Notes: generated by a model not told the origin, from the sequence alone. DNA of 54,525 nucleotides from Cyanobacteria bacterium SBLK (GCA_017746715.1 JAGHZQ010000067.1:1-54525), one strand, 5' to 3'; shown: positions 8,823 through 17,482, numbered from the stretch's first letter. Numbers and translations: made by a program.

Positions 8823-9455
8823 ATGAGATTAAAGCGAAGTTTGGCGATCGCTTTAGGAGTTCTAGGCTATCTTGTTGTGGGGTCTTTTCCGGCTTACGGC
8901 CTGCCTGTCGAGGAACAAATGGAGGAGGTTGTTTCGCATTTGGTGGGAATCATGGAAACGATTCCCAAAACTACCGATTCCCCTCGGGTTCGCATGACGA
9001 CTTGCCGGGTAAAAATGCAGGGGGAAACTTCGATTTTTTTGTATCAAGAACAAGCCTTAACCTATAGTTTAGAGCATCCCTATCGCCAGCGTTTTTTAAA
9101 TATTTTAAGCGATCGCACCGAGACGAGGATATTCTCGCGATCTTTTAAACCTTTAGAACTGGAAAAATGGGTAGGATTTTGCCATCGCCCTATAGAAGAA
9201 AGAGTAATTCAACGGTCTGATATGGGGGTTGGATTTTGCAGCGTTTTTATTGTTCTCGTAGAAGATACCTATGTTGGAAAAACCCCAGAAGAGGGGTGTC
9301 CGACTCATTATCGCGGTGCAACGAGAATGACTAATACAATTATTTTACACGCAGATGGAATGGATACGTGGGATCGGGGTTTTAATGCAGAAGGCGATCG
9401 CATTTGGGGGGCAGAAGACGAACCCTATCGCTTTCGTTGGGTGGAGAGAGAATAA
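8823..9455 (+). CDS. Exported CpcT/CpeT-like protein
   Basis: A 210-aa protein from the ATG at 8823, chosen because GAGGGGG (8811-8817) is well placed upstream; an in-frame TTG 18 nt earlier has no such site. The body matches the CpcT/CpeT phycobiliprotein-lyase family: an early HLVGIMETI helix, CRVKMQGETSIFLYQEQAL, YRQRFLNI, a central GFC stretch and EGCPTHYRGATRMTN. Canonical members attach phycocyanobilin to beta-phycocyanin in the cytoplasm. This copy starts with a convincing signal peptide (MRLKR, hydrophobic core, ending around AYG at residues 24-26), which would export it away from phycobilisomes. It is therefore more likely a lipocalin-like binding protein than a working lyase. Confidence 0.85.
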   Translation: MRLKRSLAIALGVLGYLVVGSFPAYGLPVEEQMEEVVSHLVGIMETIPKTTDSPRVRMTTCRVKMQGETSIFLYQEQALTYSLEHPYRQRFLNILSDRTETRIFSRSFKPLELEKWVGFCHRPIEERVIQRSDMGVGFCSVFIVLVEDTYVGKTPEEGCPTHYRGATRMTNTIILHADGMDTWDRGFNAEGDRIWGAEDEPYRFRWVERE

Positions 9456-9676
9456 ACGGTTGTTTAAGACTTGAGACGAGCTCCGTTCTCGCTACTCGCG
9501 ATTTTTGACATAATGACAAAGACCAACCCGATGCGCTTCTGCATGAGTTCTCTTGTTTCTCGTTTATGTCTGCAATTGTATTAACTCAATGTTAAAGTTC
9601 CCTCATCAAAGGCGATCGTGTCGAGAATTTTCGGTTAAACTTTAATTTCGAGTGTATTCTACAATTGCAAGTAGCT

Positions 9677-10849
9677 ATGCCTACATTTGAAATTATCTGT
9701 CTTGCTAATTCTCTAAAGCATGGCGGACGATGCATCGCAGGATTTAAAACCGATGGTTCGGGATGGCTCAGACCCGTTTCTTCACAAGGGGAAGGAACGC
9801 TCTACGACGAGCATTATACTTTAGCCTGCGGGCGAAAACCGGAACTTTTTAGCATTCTCAAGATCGAGTGCGATCGTCCCCACTCTCGCAATCATCAACC
9901 AGAAAATTGGATTGTTAGCGATCGCCAATGGGAATTTGTCGGCTGGCCGACAACCCTACAGTTAAATCAGTTACTTAAAAAAGAAATTCAAAAAGCAAAT
10001 CATTCTTCCACTTTGCTCGGTACTCAAAGCGATCGCATTTCCTTAGAAAGGTTGCAAAACGATCCGTCCAGTGCTTCCCTATGTTTAATCAAACCCAAAC
10101 ACATTATTTGGAAAATCGATACTTTCTCAAACAAAAGAAAATTTCGAGTTATCTTTGCCCTGAACGGAATTGAATATAACTTAAATATTACCGATTCTTA
10201 TTGGAGAAATTTATTAAAGAGGCTTGATGATGGTGAATATAGCTGCAAAGAAGCGATCGAGCAACTTAATTTGGAAAATTTCGCTCCCGACAAATTTTTA
10301 TTTACTATCAGTTTGGGCGAACCCTTTCAAATAGCTGATGACGAATCTTTCTATTGTTATAAATTAGTATCGGCTGTCATTAATGCAACTTATGTTAAAG
10401 CCTTTCTCAAGCAAACCAGAAATACTTTTACTGCGGATTCTAATATTTTTGCTCGCAATCGCGATTTAGAATTATCGAAAAACAAAATCATTTTTTCCGT
10501 GAAACCATTAATCAATCAAGCCGTGAAAACTTGTTGGGATTGTTGTCCGGAAGAGCGGCGATCGCTGCCCGTACTTCGTCGAACTTTGCAAGAATTATTA
10601 GAACAAACTCTCGAAGATTTTAAACAAAATGTAGAGGGTGCGGTTCGCCCTCGAAATTCCACTGGCGATCGCTTGGCACGACTGAAAGAGCAACATCCGC
10701 AAGCCTATGAAAAATGGACGATGAAGGATGATGATGAACTGCGCGTTCTTTTTGGAGACGGAATGAGCATTCAAGATTTAGCTAACTATTTTCAACGACA
10801 GCCCGGAGGCATTCGATCGCGTTTGAAAAAGCTCGATTTAGTTGAGTGA
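9677..10849 (+). CDS. Dual-OB (DuOB)-type protein with C-terminal HTH
   Basis: A 390-aa protein; the ATG at 9677 is preferred over an in-frame TTG at 9665. The N-terminal ~260 residues begin EIICLANSLKHGGRCIAG, then GWLRPVS and a HQPENW patch. I recognise this as the dual-OB-fold domain found in bacterial conflict-type and DNA-associated proteins (recognition from memory). The C-terminal ~50 residues (KWTMKDDDELRVLFGDGMS to RSRLKKLDL) form a helix-turn-helix like those on some helicases and restriction-type proteins. The combination suggests nucleic-acid binding; no catalytic motif is visible. Roughly 220 nt of non-coding DNA precede it. Confidence 0.6.
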   Translation: MPTFEIICLANSLKHGGRCIAGFKTDGSGWLRPVSSQGEGTLYDEHYTLACGRKPELFSILKIECDRPHSRNHQPENWIVSDRQWEFVGWPTTLQLNQLLKKEIQKANHSSTLLGTQSDRISLERLQNDPSSASLCLIKPKHIIWKIDTFSNKRKFRVIFALNGIEYNLNITDSYWRNLLKRLDDGEYSCKEAIEQLNLENFAPDKFLFTISLGEPFQIADDESFYCYKLVSAVINATYVKAFLKQTRNTFTADSNIFARNRDLELSKNKIIFSVKPLINQAVKTCWDCCPEERRSLPVLRRTLQELLEQTLEDFKQNVEGAVRPRNSTGDRLARLKEQHPQAYEKWTMKDDDELRVLFGDGMSIQDLANYFQRQPGGIRSRLKKLDLVE

Positions 10850-10992
10850 GAAGAGAAAAACTAGGTGCATCTCAATTCTAATTTGCCAAGTCCCAAGAAT
10901 TCAAATTTTTGGCTCAAAGCTAAAGCAGGCTAGAATTCTCACAATTTCCTAACCCGTTTAAACGAGTTTTCGCTTTCAGCCTTAAAATCGGC

Positions 10993-11268
10993 CTAACGAT
11001 GCGGGCGGGTTTGAAACCAGAGCAAAAGTCCCGTCATCGCCAGCATCAATGTCCCAAATGCGTTGAGAAAAGGGTAGATTACTTCTAAATTAATGCGCCC
11101 GAAGTGACCGCGATGCCATGCCAACAACCAAGAAAAAGTGTCTCCTTGTCCGCTTAAAACGGCAATTTGAAACAAAGAACCCGTCAGGACAGTTAACAGT
11201 ACGGGAAAGAAAAAAATTGGTGCAAAACGATAGTGCAGTTGGCGCAAGCGCCCTCGATCAATTGGCAT
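10993..11268 (-). CDS. Small PepSY-type transmembrane protein
   Basis: A 91-aa protein with two hydrophobic helices (about 14-36 and 63-87) joined by a segment with SWLLAWHRGHFGR. This resembles the transmembrane portion of PepSY-associated proteins, in which conserved His residues can bind haem or metals. It is the last gene of a leftward set: the His-rich membrane protein, then a 49-aa gene, then this, with a 12-nt gap to the previous stop. The neighbours suggest metal or redox handling at a membrane, but no substrate can be named. Confidence 0.65.
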   Translation of the reverse strand: MPIDRGRLRQLHYRFAPIFFFPVLLTVLTGSLFQIAVLSGQGDTFSWLLAWHRGHFGRINLEVIYPFLNAFGTLMLAMTGLLLWFQTRPHR

Positions 11269-11280
11269 AATTCACAAAAG

Positions 11281-11430
11281 TTAACTTAAAATTTCCCAAC
11301 TTTGACCGCTATCCCGAGAGCGAAAAACCCGATTGCGATCGTCGGCAGCATGAATAATTTGGGAATTGGTGGGGGCAACATTGAGAAAAAGAATCGTTCC
11401 CACTGTTTGCATTTTTGTTCTTTTTTTCAT
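11281..11430 (-). CDS. Tiny 49-aa coupled gene with an Asp-box-like motif
   Basis: Its ATG overlaps the TGA of the upstream gene as ATGA (11427-11430), a standard translational-coupling arrangement, and it stops 12 nt before the PepSY gene. The peptide begins MKKRTKMQTVGTILFLNVAP and contains VFRSRDSGQSWEIL, which matches an Asp-box/BNR repeat (S-x-D-x-G-x-x-W). This could be a genuine microprotein or the surviving end of a beta-propeller gene. Coupling and operon position favour expression. Confidence 0.55.
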   Translation of the reverse strand: MKKRTKMQTVGTILFLNVAPTNSQIIHAADDRNRVFRSRDSGQSWEILS

Positions 11431-11855
11431 TTTTTGCTGCGAGATTGATGATAATTACGTTTGAGCCACATTAAAATAATCGGTGCAATGAATAGCCATG
11501 CCAATAGTCCCTCTCCCAGTAGCGGGATCGGCTCGGTTTTTGGGGTTGAATCTCTTGGATTGTCTGCCAAGGGAGCGATTTCTCGGATCGAAGTGGAAGC
11601 CGGTAAAATTTCCTCGTTTGTTGAGACAGATGATTCTGTTGCGGGACGATCGGGATATTCCCTCATTTCCTCATCCATATCCGTTGGTGATATTTCTGGT
11701 GTAGATGAAGGCGTGGGAGTCTTGCGCTGATGGGAATGCCCGGAATGAGCAAAAGCAGGCTGAGAAGAGTATAGCCACAGTAGAGCTGAAAGACTGACTA
11801 AAATTAACCGACGCGAACGAGAAACGCGATCGCGCCTCAATTGAGATTGATTCAT
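11427..11855 (-). CDS. Exported His-rich protein with C-terminal membrane anchor
   Basis: A 142-aa protein with a signal peptide ending near AFA (about residue 36) and immediately a HSGHSHQR cluster, a likely metal-binding N-terminus of the mature protein. A Pro/Ser/Thr/Glu-rich linker follows. One transmembrane helix (LLAWLFIAPIILMWL, about 117-131) and a basic tail end the protein. This is a type I membrane topology with the His cluster outside the cytoplasm. First gene of the three-gene leftward set; no known family recognised. A copper or other metal role is inference from the His cluster and the PepSY partner. Confidence 0.6.
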   Translation of the reverse strand: MNQSQLRRDRVSRSRRLILVSLSALLWLYSSQPAFAHSGHSHQRKTPTPSSTPEISPTDMDEEMREYPDRPATESSVSTNEEILPASTSIREIAPLADNPRDSTPKTEPIPLLGEGLLAWLFIAPIILMWLKRNYHQSRSKK

Positions 11856-11973
11856 GCCATTGAATGGGACGCTTGCATGAGAGCAGTATAAACTCTCCAG
11901 CTTAGGGGAGAGTCAACTCAATTCAAGATTACCAATGCAAAATTCGAAATGATGACCTCATTGCTCGTGAAAA

Positions 11974-12942
11974 TCAGCCATCATTTTGTTGTTCTCCGCG
12001 ACGGCGGCATCCTTGGTCGGAAACGGACGATCCTCGCCCTCCGTCGGACGTATAAGCGTTAGGAATTTGAGATTTGCACAGAATGACGGTTCCCAACTCT
12101 ACCGCCGTTAAATTGGCATTGCGTAAGTCCGATTGAAACACGTTTGCATCTCGCATATCGGCATAAGCGAGATCTGCATTTCTGAGATCGCTGTCCCAAA
12201 TATTAGCCTGTCGGAGATTGGCACGCCTTAAACCCGCGTTGCGTAAATTGGTGGAATTCATTTGGGTTTCGCGTAAATTTGCCCCTCCTAAATTCGCTTG
12301 GCTCAAAGTCGTTTGCAACATCACTGCGCGAATCAAAGAAGAATAGCGCAGATTGGCACTGGTAAAATTTGTTTGCGTCAGATTGGTCAAACTTAAATTC
12401 GCATTATTGATCCGACTGTTTTGTAAATTCGCGTTGCTGAGATCGGCTTTTCGCAAGTTGGCTTCAATTAAATTCGCCCGGGAAAGATTGCTTTGAGAAA
12501 GGTCGGTTTCGCTCAGATCCGCTTGGGCGAGATTGGCATTGCGAAAATTAGAATTATTTAATTTTGCGGCGGCAAATATCGATCGCCTGACATCGGAATT
12601 TCTAAAGTCGGTATTGCTGAGAACGGCTTTTGCAAAAATGGTTTGATTGATGAGAGAAAATCGCAGATCTGCCCCTTCCAAGTTCGCGAGGGTGAAATTC
12701 GCCCCCGTTAAATCCGAACGGCTGAGATCGGCACCGCTTAAATTGGCTTTAATTAAATTAGCCCCTTGCAATTTTGCAGAACGCAAATCCACGCCGCTCA
12801 GATCGGCTTCGCTGAGATCGCAATTGTTACAAATTTTGGTTTCTCTTAACTGAGCGACGTGATCGGGATTTTCTCCTCGGGTAGGAGCGGCGATCGCCAG
12901 AGAAGCTAACAGAGAAAATACGGCTAATATTTTATATTTCAT
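11974..12942 (-). CDS. Exported pentapeptide-repeat protein
   Basis: The ATG at 12942 gives 322 aa starting with a good signal peptide (MKYKILAVFSLLASLAIAAP); an in-frame upstream extension adds a basic stretch that would bury it. After TKICNNCDLSEADLSGVDL the protein is almost entirely A(D/N)LxX pentapeptide repeats (about residues 40-285), forming a right-handed quadrilateral beta-helix. It ends in a short basic tail with two Cys, one in VILCKSQIPNAY. Cyanobacteria have many such proteins, often periplasmic or lumenal; biochemical roles are mostly unknown. The ICxxC motif before the repeats could make a disulfide cap. Confidence 0.9.
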   Translation of the reverse strand: MKYKILAVFSLLASLAIAAPTRGENPDHVAQLRETKICNNCDLSEADLSGVDLRSAKLQGANLIKANLSGADLSRSDLTGANFTLANLEGADLRFSLINQTIFAKAVLSNTDFRNSDVRRSIFAAAKLNNSNFRNANLAQADLSETDLSQSNLSRANLIEANLRKADLSNANLQNSRINNANLSLTNLTQTNFTSANLRYSSLIRAVMLQTTLSQANLGGANLRETQMNSTNLRNAGLRRANLRQANIWDSDLRNADLAYADMRDANVFQSDLRNANLTAVELGTVILCKSQIPNAYTSDGGRGSSVSDQGCRRRGEQQNDG

Positions 12943-13131
12943 CGAGCTTAGAGAGACTAAAGAATAAAAATTACGAGGGATTTTGCGGGTTCGGTTTTTT
13001 GAGTCGGGGCAAGATCGTGAAGCCAAGAACTTATTAACGAGATCGCGAGCGAACGGGTTCGCTCTTCGATAGATAAACGAGCGCCGATCTTGCAGTTAAA
13101 GCATAACACGATCGCTCATATCGGGCGATCG

Positions 13132-13998
13132 CTATTTTTTCTGGCGAGAAAGGCAACAGATTGCGAACAAAAAAATGACAATCGCACTCCATCCATTGGT
13201 TGATTCCGGGATGGGTTTGGATGACTTATCCGGCGATGGTAAAAAAGTCGGTGCTTGTCGATTGGCGATCGCAATTCGAGCGGAAAATTCATCTGTATTA
13301 AGTTGCGGTTGAAACTCAACAAGATCGTTGCGATCTAAGCGTTTTATCGTGGGATTTTTGGCCGGGTCGATCGACGTCAGAACGCGATCGCGATTTAAGA
13401 AGAGGTCGATCCCATCGAAATCTCGGGAAACCGGGAAAAACGCCCGCAGATCCGTTGCGCGATCGCCAGATGCGTTCGGATGGGCCGGACGATTTGCAAC
13501 TATGGTAAAATCGGGGAAATTAACGGTTAAGCCTTCAAGGCGATCGATGCGATCTCGTCGATTGCGTGCTAAAAAATAATTACTCTTATCGTTCCCTTTC
13601 TCAACCTTCGCGTGCATCTCTGCAATTTCTACAAGATGAGTTTGAGGAACAATTTGAAAATCTTGGAAATTGAAAGAAAAATCTTGTCGGTGAGGGAAAG
13701 AAAATAGACTGCGATCTGCGGAGGAGACAAAAATAGTATGGCGTGCCTCAAAAAACTCGATGGGTTCGACAAAAATATTAAAACTTTGTTCGTTCCCAGT
13801 ATTATTTTCTTGAGAATTGCGCCACTTTCCAGACAGTACTAATAAAGCTAGAACAAACGCAAAAACTAGAAAGATAAAGAGACAAAAAATCAAAAGAATC
13901 GGAATCGGATCGCTATGATTGTGATAGTGGTTAATATCTCTACGAGCAATCTGTTTCTTTGCGATTTTTACAATTTTAGGAGGAAACTTTCGAGACAT
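13132..13998 (-). CDS. Membrane protein with a PEP-CTERM-like C-terminus
   Basis: A 288-aa protein of unknown family. Residues 1-28 are basic and include NHYHNHSD. A strong transmembrane helix (about 32-56) follows, then a mostly beta-predicted extracytoplasmic region without recognisable motifs. The end, IPESTNGWSAIVIFLFAICCLSRQKK-like (quoted in part), has the tripartite layout of a PEP-CTERM sorting tag: a Pro-Glu-containing motif, a hydrophobic helix and basic residues. An N-terminal signal-anchor together with such a tag is unusual. Function unknown. Confidence 0.5.
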   Translation of the reverse strand: MSRKFPPKIVKIAKKQIARRDINHYHNHSDPIPILLIFCLFIFLVFAFVLALLVLSGKWRNSQENNTGNEQSFNIFVEPIEFFEARHTIFVSSADRSLFSFPHRQDFSFNFQDFQIVPQTHLVEIAEMHAKVEKGNDKSNYFLARNRRDRIDRLEGLTVNFPDFTIVANRPAHPNASGDRATDLRAFFPVSRDFDGIDLFLNRDRVLTSIDPAKNPTIKRLDRNDLVEFQPQLNTDEFSARIAIANRQAPTFLPSPDKSSKPIPESTNGWSAIVIFLFAICCLSRQKK

Positions 13999-14120
13999 AG
14001 AGGGTATACCGTGACAGTTGACCAGCGAAAGAAAATGAGTTGAGTATTCTTTGCTATTGACTTCTTAGAACCGTTACGATCGATAGATACTGCCCCCTAT
14101 TTCAAGGATTCGATCGCAAT

Positions 14121-14390
14121 TTATTGGTTTTCAGTATTGCGATCGATTAAGGTAGGTTGAGAAGGGGAGGAATCCGTTTTAGGTTGTTCTCGATTTTGGA
14201 ACAGATATAATGCCAGACTTGCCGTACCAATTAATGTTCCAATGGAAATCGTGCCAATAATAGACATGGAAATCCAAAAGTTTTGCGTTGTTGTCGCGTT
14301 CTGATACGCGCCGTTTACGGTCATTGAATCCCGACCAGAAGCAACATTAAAATTAACGCTGCTTCCGGAATCTGGTTTTTTTTTATTCAT
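14121..14390 (-). CDS. Small single-helix membrane protein, unknown
   Basis: An 89-aa protein. The N-terminal ~38 residues are polar (SVNFNVASGRDSMTVNGAYQ, beta-prone). One transmembrane helix follows (about 42-65, SMSIIGTISIGTLIGTASLA), then a short polar C-terminus. No family recognised. Start ATG with a purine-rich upstream stretch. It may belong with the neighbouring leftward small membrane genes, but gaps of over 400 nt argue against a shared operon. Confidence 0.45.
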   Translation of the reverse strand: MNKKKPDSGSSVNFNVASGRDSMTVNGAYQNATTTQNFWISMSIIGTISIGTLIGTASLALYLFQNREQPKTDSSPSQPTLIDRNTENQ

Positions 14391-14832
14391 TTTTTTCTCG
14401 ATTAACTTGACTCTCTTACTCTTCTACTATAAGATAGTCAATGGTAGTATTGGTTAAGTAAATCAAGCAAATTCAGTCATAGTTTTTGCCGATCGCTTTC
14501 ACAGTTTTTGCCGATTATTTCTTGTTTTTGGTTACAACACTTTCTGAAAAGTGAAATTGTAAATCCAATTTTATAATCACTAATTTAGATAAAATAGCGT
14601 CAGAGAGGAGCTATTTTCTGACAGGAAATATATCTAAGTTTTTAAGTAAAAATATTCTGTTTTAGCAGCGATCGGCGATTTTCTGACCCCAATAATCAGT
14701 AAAATTACTGAGTCTAATTGCGTTCGCTCCGAATAAATTCTGAAAGGACGAGCAATCGCCTTTTCAAAGCAAAGCGATCGCTCTTTTTTCCGGCTATTTT
14801 TTTATCAAGAGAGAAAATTATCGGTTTTCGAT
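14391..14832. other. AT-rich intergenic region
   Basis: No credible coding region on either strand. It holds two copies of AGTTTTTGCCGAT (near 14480 and 14503) and a small hairpin around TCAGA/TCTGA near 14600. A rightward terminator-like hairpin at 14750-14789 has no protein gene before it, so a short rightward RNA is possible but I see no strong promoter. Confidence 0.4.
14750..14789 (+). terminator. Orphan rightward terminator-like hairpin
   Basis: GAGCAATCGC (14750-14759) pairs with GCGATCGCTC (14774-14783) with one mismatch, followed by TTTTTT. No rightward protein gene precedes it. Confidence 0.5.
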
Positions 14833-15042
14833 TTAATCGTCCTTGGGAAATCCGGCAAATAAACCGCTATCAATCATCAAGCCAACCCCAGCATTAATCG
14901 CCACCAAACTTGCCGTTCCCAACCAAAACCAAGGATCGCCAGCAATGCGATTGGCAACGGCTTGACCGAATAGACACAAGCCTGCGGGAAACAAGAGTAC
15001 GCCAATTTGAGCCTTGATATACCAGATGAGTTTTTTGTTCAT
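14833..15042 (-). CDS. Small two-helix membrane protein, unknown
   Basis: A 69-aa protein with two hydrophobic helices (about 10-28 and 37-60) separated by RIAGDPWFWLG, ending FAGFPKDD. No family recognised. It starts 52 nt downstream of the CHAT gene on the same strand, so it may be co-transcribed with it. Confidence 0.55.
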   Translation of the reverse strand: MNKKLIWYIKAQIGVLLFPAGLCLFGQAVANRIAGDPWFWLGTASLVAINAGVGLMIDSGLFAGFPKDD

Positions 15043-15094
15043 TATCCTTTCTTACTGAAACTCAACTTTTATTTTTAGCTCAAAACTGCGATCG

Positions 15095-17482
15095 CTACAA
15101 TTTCTGCCAATCTTGAATGGCTTGTTCCGACCATAGCCAATTTTGACTCAACCCTTGAGCCTGAAATTGCAGAGGGGCCGCATTCATCACGGTCTGTTGC
15201 AATTTTCGCGCTTTATCGGCGAGAATTTTCCCTTGGTCGGGGGTTGATTCCGTTGAGAGTTTTTGCAGTCCTAAAGCCAAACCCGCATAGGTATCGAGAA
15301 GATCGACATTTTGCAACAAATCCGGATTGTCCCCTTGCGCGTCGCTTAAAGCGAGGGCATCGTACCACACTTGGTTGGCGCGATTGGTTTGTCCTTCAGC
15401 ATAATAGGCGAATCCGAGGGCATTTTTATAGGCGATCGAGTCGGGTTTGCCTTTGGCGGCGACTTCCCAATAGCGACGGGCATCGCTAACGTGATAGGTA
15501 TCATCTCCTGTAAGTATCGCCTGCCATGCCAAACGACCGCGCAAAAAACTAATCTCCGGATCGTCCAGTTGTGCAGTAGGAATGACGGCGAGGGCAGATT
15601 CGGCGAAAGGAAGGGCATTGCGATCGAGTAAAGCCTTGACTGCTGCCGATCCAGTTGCGATGTTCCCTTCGCTAAATTGCTCGATCGCCAGACTGGTGAC
15701 GCGATCGGTATTCACATCCTCAAAGTCCAAAGTTTCCAGATCGAGGGGTTTGTTTTGGCGGGTTGTATCGATGGCATCCCGATTGAAATAAGTATTGGAT
15801 CCATACAAAATTCCCAAACCACTTCCCGCGATCGCGATCGCTCCAAAACCGGCAAATAGTAATGTTTTCAGAGAATTTTTATTCTTTTTGCACCGAGGTA
15901 GGGACGTTGCTGGCAACGTCCCTACGGGTGACTGATTATCTGTTGCCTGTTGTCCGTTGTCTGTTGCCTCTTCTCCACCTGTTGCCTGTTGCCTATTGCC
16001 TGTTGCTTCTCCTTTTGCCTCTTCCCCCTCAAATTCGCTCAAAATATCGCGTACAAAACTTTCTTCTTCTGCTTCCATTTCCTGCCCGACAGGACGATTG
16101 TTGGTGCTTTCATAGGATGAGCGATCTCGCGGAGAAGAAGACATGAGATACTCGTCTTCGTCGTCAAAATCTTCGGCGAGATCGTCTTCTAGCCATGCTG
16201 TTTGCCCCGTTAACCCCGTCATGGGCATATCCTCGGGATCGTAAATATCCAAGGGATCGAATCCTTCTGTTTTGGTTTGTCCGGGGACTAATACGCCGTC
16301 GAAGTCGGGGTGAAGGTAGAGAACGGGAAGCGCCCAGTACAATTGGTTAGATCCATAGGCGGAGATAAGTCCCTGTCGCGCCCGAGAGAGGCTCAGATCG
16401 ATAGGATAGCTGCAAACAAGATTGCGATAGAGGAGGCGGGTTAAAGTGAGCGCTACCTCGTCGGGAATGCGTTCCGCCATGGCCAGCACGGCAGGAATTC
16501 CGCGTTTGACAAGAGTTCTGGCCAGATTGCGATCGCCATCTCCTTCATCCAATGCCGTATCCGCACTGCGACAGGAGTTAAACACGGCTAACTGAATGCC
16601 ATTATTCGCCAGCAAACCCCCCAAATCTTCCCCGTAAAGGCGTTCGGTCAATCCCGTCGTCCGACTGACTAAATAGACATCGCCGCCAGATTCCCCGAGA
16701 TCGCTATGTCCGGCATAGTGAAAGACTTGATAGTTCCCTTGTTCGAGAGCTTGAGTGACTTCCTCTCGTCCGGGTTGTTTTAGTATTGTGAGTTCTAGTT
16801 TAGGATAGCCTTCTCGGGGGCTGCGTTCGAGTTCTGCTTTCAAATGTAACGCCTCTTGTTGTAGGGCGAGACCTTCTTGATCGTCGGGTTCCGCGATCGC
16901 CATTAAAATTCGTAGAGGTTGTTCGGGGTTGGCGATCGAGCCTCGGGCATTAGCAGAAAAAGGACTGCCGATTTGATAGCGAGAGAAGGCGATATCGGTA
17001 CCCGTCGCGAGGGGTTGAAAAAGAGGCTCTCCGGGGTCGTTGCGGTTGGCGTGGAGGACTTCCCAAGGGATGCGAGAGAGGCGAGTCCCTTTAATCCCCA
17101 AGCGCAGGCGCAGGACGGAACGATGGTGATAGGCGATACTTTGGGCGGCAATCCAGCTATCCCGTAAGCTGCCCCGAAAAAGTTCTTCGTAGAGGTTCTG
17201 TCCCAAACTGGCGAGATTGAGGGTCGCTTCTTGGGTGGAGCCGTTATTGAGTTGTCCGGTAATGAAGAGAAAATCATCTTGCGGCGAGCCGTCCCCCTGA
17301 ATGAGGTTAAGCATGGGATCGTTCATCAGTTGCTTGGCGCGATCGAGCCACATTCCTACCGGCCAGTGCAATCGTTCTTCTGCGAGGGGAACCCCAGGGG
17401 CGACTTTCTCGGTGCGTACCAGATAATCGTCGTTTTCCAGAGGCGTGATGGAGAGTTGAAATTCCTGAAACACGGAAGACAT
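15095..17482 (-). CDS. CHAT-domain protein with TM helix and TPR-like C-terminus
   Basis: A 795-aa protein from the ATG at 17482 (an in-frame TTG lies 21 nt earlier). Residues 190-400 form a CHAT (caspase-like) domain: a beta-strand ILMAIAEPDD, the catalytic His in HYAGHSDLG (His259) and the catalytic Cys in FNSCRSAD (Cys304). VLAMAERIPDE and LSLSRARQGL follow, typical of the family. An acidic low-complexity linker (about 400-540), one transmembrane helix (about 555-578) and a helical TPR-like region follow. Both catalytic residues are intact, so protease activity is plausible. CHAT proteases serve in bacterial programmed death and antiphage systems; a role here is inference. Its leader carries the ribosome-like RNA described separately. 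Confidence 0.9.
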   Translation of the reverse strand: MSSVFQEFQLSITPLENDDYLVRTEKVAPGVPLAEERLHWPVGMWLDRAKQLMNDPMLNLIQGDGSPQDDFLFITGQLNNGSTQEATLNLASLGQNLYEELFRGSLRDSWIAAQSIAYHHRSVLRLRLGIKGTRLSRIPWEVLHANRNDPGEPLFQPLATGTDIAFSRYQIGSPFSANARGSIANPEQPLRILMAIAEPDDQEGLALQQEALHLKAELERSPREGYPKLELTILKQPGREEVTQALEQGNYQVFHYAGHSDLGESGGDVYLVSRTTGLTERLYGEDLGGLLANNGIQLAVFNSCRSADTALDEGDGDRNLARTLVKRGIPAVLAMAERIPDEVALTLTRLLYRNLVCSYPIDLSLSRARQGLISAYGSNQLYWALPVLYLHPDFDGVLVPGQTKTEGFDPLDIYDPEDMPMTGLTGQTAWLEDDLAEDFDDEDEYLMSSSPRDRSSYESTNNRPVGQEMEAEEESFVRDILSEFEGEEAKGEATGNRQQATGGEEATDNGQQATDNQSPVGTLPATSLPRCKKNKNSLKTLLFAGFGAIAIAGSGLGILYGSNTYFNRDAIDTTRQNKPLDLETLDFEDVNTDRVTSLAIEQFSEGNIATGSAAVKALLDRNALPFAESALAVIPTAQLDDPEISFLRGRLAWQAILTGDDTYHVSDARRYWEVAAKGKPDSIAYKNALGFAYYAEGQTNRANQVWYDALALSDAQGDNPDLLQNVDLLDTYAGLALGLQKLSTESTPDQGKILADKARKLQQTVMNAAPLQFQAQGLSQNWLWSEQAIQDWQKL
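15898..15925. repeat. 28-bp perfect palindrome inside the CHAT gene
   Basis: Arms GTAGGGACGTTGC and GCAACGTCCCTAC (13 bp each) are separated by TG. This matches a palindromic element common in intergenic DNA of filamentous cyanobacteria. Here it is read through in frame as part of the linker (VGTLPATSLP), just before the transmembrane helix. Confidence 0.8.
15938..16016. repeat. Degenerate tandem repeats in the CHAT linker
   Basis: Repeated variants of CTGTTGCCT/CTGTTGTC occur about seven times, encoding a Gln/Thr/Asp/Ala-rich stretch (ATGNRQQATG, ATDNGQQATDN). It adjoins the palindrome at 15898, so repetitive DNA has built up in the linker without breaking the frame. Confidence 0.6.
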
